DNA from: Candidatus Sulfotelmatobacter sp.
Lineage (GTDB): Bacteria > Acidobacteriota > Terriglobia > Terriglobales > Acidobacteriaceae
DNA: 39,878 nt
NCBI GenBank assembly: GCA_030041415.1
Contig: JASHNX010000005.1
Location: 1-39,878, forward strand
Direction of reading: 5' to 3'
In this document: positions 33,913 to 39,878 of the stretch, in pieces
Layout: the number at the start of each line of letters is the position of its first letter
How positions within the stretch are numbered: position 1 is the first letter of the stretch
The notes under the pieces: model-generated
What the model was told of the DNA's origin: nothing
The model's input: only the letters and a program-made list of their open reading frames with translations
The model's database searches: none
Program-made: the position numbers and the translations under genes

Positions 33913-34881
33913 CTAGATAACAGCGCTGCGGCGGCGACGCGCGGCAAAACGCCGGCGCAAGTGGCGCGGACGCTTGTAGGCGCGGCTTACCCTCCGGTTG
34001 CGCCGGATCGCAGTAATCGCTGCCTTGGGATTACCGAGCACGCGACGGATCTGTCTGGCGGCGGTCCGCGCTGCTCGCCGGCGAGTGATCTTTTTTCCTT
34101 TGGCAGCTTGCCGCTTCAGGCTCTTTACAGTTCGGCGCATGATGGTGGGTACGGCACGAACTGCCGCCCGCGTGCTGCGCCGGCGCCGGAGAATGCGGGT
34201 GAGAATCGCTGTACCGCGCGTGAGATGGGGCAGGATGCGGCGCAGGGCTCGGCGATCTTTTGGCGAGATCACGGTGACCGCGGCAGCCCCGGCCATGGCT
34301 TCAGCTTCACCCTCGCGGGACTCAACCGACGCGGCTTCCGCCATCATTTCCGCCATGGCCTCGTTGTGGGTTAGCGGATGAGTGGCAATCTCACTGGCGG
34401 TTTCGGATTCCGCTTCGTCCTCAAATTCGTCTTCGGCTTCCTCTTCGAATTCGCCTTCGCCTAACGCACCGGCAGCCATCGATCCCAGCTTGCCGCCAAT
34501 GGGGCCGCCAATGGCCGTGCCTACGATCGGTGCTGCGACCTTGGCAACTTTCTTTAGGACGGGCAGTGCTTTTTTCATAAGACTGCCAAGGAACTGCTCG
34601 CTTTCGTCTTCGAACTCATCCTCGCCTTCTCCGAGAATGCCTCCGAGAAAGTCTTCGCTCTCTCCAAGGATGCCACCCAGGAAGTCTTCGCTCTCTCCGA
34701 GCAGTCCACCGAGGAACTCTTCGCTCTCACCCTCGTCTTCGAGTTCGTCCTCGCTCTCGTCTTCCGCTTCACCGAGTATGCCGCCGAGAAACTCTTCGCT
34801 TTCGCCCTCGTCCTCGCCCTCGAGTTCGCCCTCGAATTCGTCTTCGAGTTCCAGTTCCAGTTCGCTCTCTTGGTCCGCCAT
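33913..34881 (-). CDS. Charge-segregated protein A with acidic FLGG repeats and Arg-rich C-terminus (cluster gene 1)
   Basis: This 322-aa protein starts at the ATG behind AAGGAGGT; an upstream extension in the same frame lacks an SD. By hand count 44 of the first 100 residues are Glu or Asp, with no Lys or Arg before K103. From K208 to the end there are 44 Lys or Arg and a single acidic residue. Four clear (E/D)-(E/D)-FLGG(I/L)LGE units plus a degenerate fifth occupy about 29-101. Residues 104-140 are a Gly/Ala-rich hydrophobic stretch (APIVGTAIGGPIGGKLGSMAAG) that could insert in or lie on a membrane. A second acidic patch follows (143-160). The Arg-rich end resembles nucleic-acid-binding tails. 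It is paralogous to protein B, 48 bp downstream. No family recognised. Confidence 0.75.
   Translation of the reverse strand: MADQESELELELEDEFEGELEGEDEGESEEFLGGILGEAEDESEDELEDEGESEEFLGGLLGESEDFLGGILGESEDFLGGILGEGEDEFEDESEQFLGSLMKKALPVLKKVAKVAAPIVGTAIGGPIGGKLGSMAAGALGEGEFEEEAEDEFEDEAESETASEIATHPLTHNEAMAEMMAEAASVESREGEAEAMAGAAAVTVISPKDRRALRRILPHLTRGTAILTRILRRRRSTRAAVRAVPTIMRRTVKSLKRQAAKGKKITRRRAARTAARQIRRVLGNPKAAITAIRRNRRVSRAYKRPRHLRRRFAARRRRSAVI
34579..34797 (-). repeat. Coding repeats of the E(E/D)FLGG unit in protein A
   Basis: Five units (four good, one degenerate) of about 10-22 codons, separated by runs of Glu and Asp. On the plus strand the repeated kernel reads as variants of CCGAGAAAGTCTTCGCT. 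High Glu codon use as GAG/GAA gives the plus strand a CTC/TTC-rich skew over this interval. Confidence 0.6.
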
Positions 34882-34920
34882 TGTCCTGACCTCCTTCGGT
34901 TGATGACGACGAAGGGAGCT

Positions 34921-34945
34921 TAGACGCGGGTCGCAAAGGCGTCTA
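34921..34945. promoter_or_regulatory. Inverted repeat upstream of the seven-gene cluster
   Basis: TAGACGC and GCGTCTA are perfect 7-bp arms separated by 11 bp, about 40 bases before the start of protein A. Spacing and position fit an operator for a dimeric regulator or a leader hairpin. I do not find a clear sigma-70 promoter around it in the 208-bp gap to the glutamate decarboxylase gene. Confidence 0.4.
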
Positions 34946-35089
34946 GTCACATCTTGAGGCGACCCACTTTGAGTTCGCCGGAATGTGCGACAGCGCTGCG
35001 ATGCCTACCTGTGGAAGACACCACAAAGGACAGAGGCTGAATGACTACCCTTCGGCTCACCTGCTTCAAGGCATCTTGCGACGACGGGA

Positions 35090-36484
35090 TTAGTTGTGAT
35101 GATAACCGCCCGCGCTCTTACGAGTGAGAGAGCCGGAGGTGGGATTTTTTTCGAAGTACCGGACCGCGCGCTCCAGGTCTTCATACAGCAGTCCGGCGAG
35201 ATCGCGGCTCAGGCCAAGGCGAGCCAGGACGCGTTGCACTATCAGATCAGTTCGATTGGCCGGCATGGGATATGCCGGAACCTGCCACCCCTTGACGCGC
35301 AAGCGGTCTGCCAAATCATATAGCGTGAACCCGAGTTCGTCATTTTTCCGGATCGTCCAGGTACAGCCCGGGACTCCGCCGCGGCCGTCGTAGATAAGAT
35401 CGAACACTTCCAGCTTTTTGATCTGGTCTGCGAACCATGTGCCAACCTCGGCGCAGCCCTGGGTAATCTTCTTATAGCCCTCACGTCCCAGGCGGATCAG
35501 GTTGTAATACTGCGATGCGATCTGGCCGCCGGGACGCGAGAAGTTGAGAGCAAATGTCGGCATGTTCCCACCCAAGTACTTCACCTTAAAAATCAGATCT
35601 CCGGGCAGGTCCGCGGCTTCTCGCCAGATGGCCCAGCCGCAACCGAGCGGCGCCAAGCCGAATTTGTGTCCCGACGCATTGATCGACTTTACTCGCGAAA
35701 GGCGAAAATCCCAGTTCACAGTAGGGTGAATAAAAGGAGCGACGAACCCGCCGCTGGCGGCGTCAACGTGAATCGGTATGTCGAGTCCGCGTTCTTCTTC
35801 CAAGTCGTCCAATGCGGTGGCAACCGCATGTACCGGTTCGTACTGCAGGGTATAGGTCAGGCCCAGTGTCGCCACCACTCCAATCGTATTTTCATCGCAA
35901 CGTTTCAGGGCCTCCTCAGGGGTCATCATCAGCCGCTGGCCTTCGCATGGAATCTGGCGAAGCTCTACGTCGAAATAGCGCGCGAACTTGTGCCAGCAAA
36001 TCTGCGCCGGGCCGCATATCAGGTTGGGCTTATCGCTTGGCAATCCCGCCCGCTCGCGGCGCTTGCGCCATCTCCATTTCATCGCGAGGCCACCCAGCAT
36101 GGCAGCTTCACTCGAACCTGTGGTCGAACATCCCATCGAGTTTTCAGCATCAGGCGAGTTCCACAGATCCGCCAGCATATGAACGCAGCGCTTTTCAAGC
36201 TCTGCCATCTGCGGATACTCGTCCTTGTCGATCATGTTCTTGTCGAGGCACTCGTCCATGAGTTTGCGGATTTCCGGCTCTACCCAGGTTTGGCAGAATG
36301 TAGCCACATTCTGCCGCGAGTTCCCATCCAGCAATAATTCATCGTGCACCAGTTGGTACGCGGCCGTTGGATCGGTCTCGTGTTTGGGCAATCGATACTT
36401 TGGCAGAGGATGAGGAAGAAAGCCGGTTCCAAAAACATCGTCATCAAGGTTGGAAAAAATCTCTTCTTTGCTATGAATGGCCAT
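35090..36484 (-). CDS. gadB: Glutamate decarboxylase
   Basis: This is a PLP-dependent alpha-decarboxylase that converts glutamate to GABA and consumes a proton (464 aa, like E. coli GadA/B at 466). Identity is clear from [29 protein letters not shown], the cofactor-binding HVDAASGGF, and [18 protein letters not shown] with the Schiff-base Lys at about 274. The C-terminus GGYHHN matches the His-ending tail that plugs the active site at neutral pH in GadB. The start at 36484 has GAGGAG 8 bp upstream; one five codons earlier is unlikely. No glutamate/GABA antiporter (GadC) is nearby, so acid resistance or GABA supply would depend on a distant transporter. It precedes the cluster on the same strand, 208 bp away. 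Confidence 0.95.
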   Translation of the reverse strand: MAIHSKEEIFSNLDDDVFGTGFLPHPLPKYRLPKHETDPTAAYQLVHDELLLDGNSRQNVATFCQTWVEPEIRKLMDECLDKNMIDKDEYPQMAELEKRCVHMLADLWNSPDAENSMGCSTTGSSEAAMLGGLAMKWRWRKRRERAGLPSDKPNLICGPAQICWHKFARYFDVELRQIPCEGQRLMMTPEEALKRCDENTIGVVATLGLTYTLQYEPVHAVATALDDLEEERGLDIPIHVDAASGGFVAPFIHPTVNWDFRLSRVKSINASGHKFGLAPLGCGWAIWREAADLPGDLIFKVKYLGGNMPTFALNFSRPGGQIASQYYNLIRLGREGYKKITQGCAEVGTWFADQIKKLEVFDLIYDGRGGVPGCTWTIRKNDELGFTLYDLADRLRVKGWQVPAYPMPANRTDLIVQRVLARLGLSRDLAGLLYEDLERAVRYFEKNPTSGSLTRKSAGGYHHN

Positions 36485-36532
36485 AGCGGCTCTCCTCACG
36501 AACGTGTTGGTCGCTCCGGGTTGGCCTCTTCA

Positions 36533-36561
36533 TTGATACAACCAGCATCATGGTAATGCAA
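36533..36561 (-). promoter_or_regulatory. Probable promoter of the glutamate decarboxylase gene
   Basis: On the minus strand TTGCAT (36556-36561), a 17-bp spacer and TATCAA (36533-36538) lie about 50 bases before the ATG, leaving a leader of about 45 nt. No palindromic operator was noticed here. Confidence 0.45.
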
Positions 36562-36856
36562 CCGTCATTCATAAGTCCGAGCTTGATGGACTTGCTTCTT
36601 TTTGAAAGGCAACTCTAACGGAGAGGAACCCCTACTCGGCTTTACATTCGCATGACCATATTTCGTTCCAAAAACGGCTGACGCATTGTCTCGAACCATA
36701 TGAAAAACAAGAATCCATCCCTGAACTTCTATGTCGACGGTAGAGATTTGTACAAAGGCAAGGTCGCGACCGGACCAAGCGGCGATGAAGGTTTGGGAAA
36801 GTTAGGAGCCGGATTCATGAAGTTGTACCGGTCGAACCCAGGTCGCCACGATGGTG
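36562..36856. other. Intergenic remainder between gadB promoter and dipeptidase fragment
   Basis: I see no convincing gene. A plus-strand frame starting at 36700 (MKNKNPSLNFYVDGRDLYKG) has a plausible opening but lacks an SD and runs antisense into the dipeptidase fragment, so I treat it as doubtful, possibly another decayed piece. Confidence 0.3.
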
Positions 36857-37195
36857 TCAGGCATGCCAGATTTCTCCCAGCACTCTGCGCCAGTTCCGGC
36901 CTAGCACCAGGCGGATTTGCTCATCGGTGTATCCGCGCCGGATGAAAGCAGCGGTGAGATCGTAGACTCGCTTTTGTCCTTCGAGGCCAGCGACTACTTC
37001 GTGTGTTCCATGAACGTGATACCGCGGGTCGGCTTTCGTCAGCATGTCCTTGAGTATCTTGGGATCTCCCAGATCATTGCTCTCGATGCCGGCGTCCGAC
37101 CCGAGTCCCACGTGCTCGATTCCCACCAAGTCACGGACGTGATCGAAGTGGTTCACGACATCTTCTACCGTCACCGGTTCTGTACCCTTGACCAT
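36857..37195 (-). pseudogene. C-terminal fragment of an M19 membrane dipeptidase
   Basis: The 112 codons encode the last third of a renal-dipeptidase-type (M19) enzyme: VTVEDVVNHFDHVRDLVGI, HVGLGSDAGIE, LTAAFIRRGYTDEQIRLVLG and NWRRVLGEIW are the familiar C-terminal motifs. The first 250 or so residues, with most metal ligands, are missing. The sequence upstream belongs instead to a CocE-type hydrolase in another frame, with overlap at 37171-37195. The fragment has an ATG but no SD and cannot be an active dipeptidase. It is one side of a deletion junction. Confidence 0.85.
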
Positions 37196-38181
37196 GAATG
37201 CGATGCAAGTTTCTGCGTGCCAACATGGTCCCAGGGACCGATCACGAGATAGTGCTGGTTCACAGCTGCCGCGGGAGCATTCTTGACGTGGCCGCGATAG
37301 TAATGCAATGCCCCCGGCTGGTCATTGTCGAAATAACCGGTTGCAGTTAGTACCGGGAAATCCATGCGAGCTAAGTCTTGGGCTTTCGGTTCCGCCGCCA
37401 GATTGAAGGCTTCGTCGCCTACGTGATCGAGCCACATTTTCATGAACGAGAGCTTTTGGCCGTGATCATCGGTCATCCACCAATCGTCCTGAGCAATCCC
37501 GATGGCGTCGTCCAATTCCCGGAAAGGACGATAGGCCGCGTACTGTTCGAGCATCTTTCCCGCCCAGTAGTTTTGGTTTGCAACGAATCCCGCATTCAGC
37601 GAGCGGCCGGATGTGTAGCCCATGATCACCGCTGACCACGCTTGCGGAATTCCATTTGTATTAGGCACATCCCACCCCGGATAGATGGGCACGTAAGGTG
37701 CGATGGCGGCGAGATGGGGAGGGTGCTGGGCAGCGGTTCGCCATTGCGTCATGCCAACGAACGAACCTCCAAACATCACGACATGCCCATCGCTCCAAGG
37801 CTGGGCCGCGATCCACTCCACCGCGTCGTAGCCGTCGCGCCCCACCTGCAGACCCAGATTGTCGCTCTTTACGCCGCCCGAGCGGCCTCGCCCGCGCACA
37901 TACACATCAACGAAAACGTAACCCCGCCGGGTATAGGCGGTGACGCTGCCACGGTGGACACCATCGATCTCGTACTGGGTCAGGGTCAGAACAGTCGGCG
38001 CTTTGCCCTTTAAGTGGGAAGGCTTGAAAATCCAGGCCTCGAGCTGGACACCGTCTCGCATCGGAATCATGCGGCTCATTTCGATGTCATAACCTGGCCC
38101 GACCTCTTGAGCCCAAGTCGGCGCGGCAGCCACTAGTATTGCGATCGCAACCAGTACCTTCAGGACCGATCTCCCGACCAT
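37171..38181 (-). pseudogene. CocE/NonD-type alpha/beta hydrolase, C-terminally truncated
   Basis: This is the N-terminal part of an X-Pro dipeptidyl-peptidase/CocE family hydrolase. The ATG at 38181, behind GGAGGA, gives a Sec signal ending AAPTWAQ. PMRDGVQLEAW, RGRGRSGG, VMFGGSFVGMTQW (nucleophile S140), TATGYFDNDQPG (Asp) and LVIGPWDH (His) show the catalytic triad region. Family members run 550-650 aa with a C-terminal jelly-roll domain. Here the frame leaves homology about 10 residues after GPWDH and stops at 336 aa, exactly where the M19 dipeptidase tail begins. The triad is intact, so a folded remnant cannot be excluded, but loss of a whole domain makes activity unlikely. Confidence 0.8.
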
Positions 38182-38418
38182 TCTTCCTCCGTTCGCCCCA
38201 CGGACACAGAACGTTCTTATGCTTCCGATGGAAGCACGTAAAACCGAATACCGACAGCGGACAGGATTGGTAATAGTAATCCGAATTGAATGGCGATGGG
38301 AGAGTGATCTGTGCTTCTGCAGAAGCAAACATGAACTCGCCGCCCCAGAAACGATCGAGCAGCAAGATTCTCATCGTTGGCTGATCGTGATAGGGTGACA
38401 ATTGCGCTGGCGATTCCG

Positions 38419-39878
38419 ATGTCCGCGCAAGAGTTTCTTCAGCCTATGTCCGAGTCGTCAAATCCAGCCCCCCGGCAGCAACTGGCTCCTCTGCTTGCGT
38501 TGGCCACTGAATCGCTCAGGGCGGGGCGACCAGCTGATGCCATCGCGCCTTTGCGCGATGCAGCTTTGCTCCAGCCGTTCAACGCCGCCATCCAGCACGA
38601 TCTCGGTCTCGCCTGCCTCGAGGTCGGCCGGACAACGGATGCAATCGCCGCCTTGCAACGGGCCATCGCCGCCAAACCAGCCTACCCAGATGCGCACTTC
38701 CGCCTGGGAATCGCTCTTGAGAAGGCGGGCAACATGGGTGAGGCAATCGCTGCATATGACCGCGCCACGAAACTGCTCCCTTCCTTGACCGAGGCGTGGT
38801 TCCGCGCTGGCGCTTTGTGCTACACGCTGGGCCATCGCGATGGGGCGATCGGCTGTTTCCGCCGCGCGGCGGCCGCCGGCGGGAGGACGGGCTTCGCCCG
38901 CCTCGGCAAGGCGCGGGCGTTGTTGATAGAGAACCGCAATCAGGAAGCCGAACAGGTGTTGCGAGAAACGCTGGTCGCTGAACCAAAAAATGCCATGGCC
39001 TATGACCAGCTTGGCAATTTGCGATCGGAACTTGGCCGTTTCGCGGAGGCCCGCGCATGCTTCGAGCGCGCGATCGCAATCGCGCCACAGCTGGCGGGAA
39101 GTTATTACGAACTCGTGCGGTGCCGCCCAATCACGAGCAATGACCATGGCCTGGTTCAAGCAATGCAAACCGCTCTGTCCACGCCGGGACTCGAAGCGGG
39201 GCAACTTCAGCGGCTTCACCTCGCGATCGGCAAGGCAGCCGAAGACCTAGGGGACTACGGCCTGGCCATGCAGCATTTCGACGCCGCAGACTCCGTGCGC
39301 CGCCGATTCTCATCATTCGATGCGGCTCAGTTCTCAAGTGAAATCGATCGATTGATTGCGCGCTGCACACCCGAATACATCGCGCAGGCGCCCGAACTTC
39401 GCGGCGGCGATGCGACCCCGGTGCTGATCGTCGGCATGCCACGGTCCGGTACAACTCTTGTCGAGCAGATCATCTCCATGCATCCCGAGGTCGGCGCAGG
39501 TGCCGAGTTAAATTTCTGGAACGACCGCGGCGCGGCATGGCACCTCTCCAATGTGCCCGGGAATGAGAAGCCGTTCAACCTGTCGGAGTTCCTGCACAGG
39601 GCGGCGGCAGACTATCTCCACCTGCTGCGCACGATCGCGCCGAAGGCAACGCGAGTAACCGACAAGATGCCGTTCAACTTTCTCTGGGCCGGGCTGATTC
39701 ACGTGGCATTTCCGCGCGCAACGATCATCCACTGCCGCCGAGCCGCAATCGATACGGCACTATCGATCCATCAAACTCACTTTCAACCTACCCTGGCCTT
39801 TCCAACCGGGGGCGTCGAGCTGGTGTCGTATTTCCGCGGCTACCAGCGGCTCACCGACCACTGGCGGCGCGTGCTGCC
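38419..39878 (+). CDS. TPR-repeat sulfotransferase, partial (runs off the right edge)
   Basis: The frame is open to the end of the window. Residues about 20-230 hold five or six TPR-like repeats (AIAALQRAIAAKPAYPDAHF, GEAIAAYDRATKLLPSLTEA, EARACFERAIAIAPQLAGSY). A sulfotransferase domain begins at about 335 with VLIVGMPRSGTTLVEQIIS, the 5'-phosphosulfate loop of PAPS-dependent enzymes. HCRRAAIDTALSIHQTHF further on corresponds to the 3'-phosphate-binding motif. This order matches the protein-tyrosine-sulfotransferase-like Sulfotransfer_3 group common in bacteria. Start is uncertain: ATG 38419 is used, GTG 38395 and ATG 38446 are alternatives, none with a good SD. The gene is divergent from the truncated CocE gene. 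The acceptor is unknown. Confidence 0.82.
   Translation, partial: MSAQEFLQPMSESSNPAPRQQLAPLLALATESLRAGRPADAIAPLRDAALLQPFNAAIQHDLGLACLEVGRTTDAIAALQRAIAAKPAYPDAHFRLGIALEKAGNMGEAIAAYDRATKLLPSLTEAWFRAGALCYTLGHRDGAIGCFRRAAAAGGRTGFARLGKARALLIENRNQEAEQVLRETLVAEPKNAMAYDQLGNLRSELGRFAEARACFERAIAIAPQLAGSYYELVRCRPITSNDHGLVQAMQTALSTPGLEAGQLQRLHLAIGKAAEDLGDYGLAMQHFDAADSVRRRFSSFDAAQFSSEIDRLIARCTPEYIAQAPELRGGDATPVLIVGMPRSGTTLVEQIISMHPEVGAGAELNFWNDRGAAWHLSNVPGNEKPFNLSEFLHRAAADYLHLLRTIAPKATRVTDKMPFNFLWAGLIHVAFPRATIIHCRRAAIDTALSIHQTHFQPTLAFPTGGVELVSYFRGYQRLTDHWRRVL

Noticed and set aside
33676-34797. Short repeated DNA that could suggest a CRISPR array
   Set aside because: Units are unequal in length, in frame, diverged at the DNA level and encode a repeated peptide; no spacers and no cas genes.
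26290-34881. Interpretation of the cluster as a contractile injection system, microcompartment or encapsulin
   Set aside because: No sheath, tube, baseplate, AAA ATPase, BMC-domain or HK97-fold protein is recognisable.
33526-34903. Plus-strand Ser/Phe/Val-rich frames across the charge-segregated genes
   Set aside because: They are antisense shadows of Glu-rich codons; the minus strand has strong SDs and two paralogous proteins.
35090-36484. Glutamate decarboxylase as part of a complete acid-resistance operon
   Set aside because: No GadC-type antiporter or glutaminase lies in the window; only the decarboxylase is present.

Overview
The window reads as a chromosomal segment of an Acidobacteriota-like soil bacterium. 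The support is an Oar-type TonB-dependent receptor with an N-terminal carboxypeptidase-regulatory domain ending in ..FKLLW, Tat-exported glycoside hydrolases, moderate to high GC, and many decayed gene fragments. This is an inference from gene content; no rRNA or other phylogenetic marker is present.

Region 1 (about 0.5-22.1 kb) is a glycan-utilisation island for L-fucose or related sugars. It holds a GH29 alpha-L-fucosidase, a LamG-domain secreted protein, a GH141-like beta-helix enzyme, a secreted DUF718 mutarotase, a TonB receptor and a sodium:solute symporter. Sugar-acid enzymes follow: an L-galactose/L-fucose dehydrogenase-like AKR, an L-fuconolactonase-like amidohydrolase, a zinc MDR dehydrogenase, two SDRs, a LarA-like racemase/epimerase, a gluconokinase and a DUF1537 sugar-acid kinase. 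One FadR-type GntR regulator is present. I find ten copies of a TTGGTnnnACCAA-type palindrome in front of nearly every transcription unit, usually just downstream of a good -35/-10 pair. That makes the island a single, visibly wired regulon. A decayed second fucosidase sits beside the regulator.

Region 2 (22.1-26.2 kb) has a gene-poor kilobase, a short LuxR-type regulator coupled to an AONS-like PLP enzyme, and an M20 peptidase on the opposite strand.

Region 3 (26.3-34.9 kb) is the most unusual part. Seven co-directional minus-strand genes start from two paralogous charge-segregated proteins. Each has a lysine/arginine-free acidic N-terminus with repeated FLGG(I/L)LGE units and an arginine-rich C-terminus; one ends in a six-cysteine tail. 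They are followed by a HExxH...ExxxD metallopeptidase-like protein without a signal peptide, a small helical protein, a protein with a bacterial Ig-like N-terminus, and two proteins of unknown fold. These last two carry short acidic EFE-type tags at one terminus, resembling the acidic repeats of the first two. I recognise no described system here and treat it as the candidate new system.

Region 4 (35.1-39.9 kb) holds glutamate decarboxylase with a plausible promoter, a deletion scar joining a truncated CocE-type hydrolase to the tail of an M19 dipeptidase, and a TPR-sulfotransferase running off the right edge.
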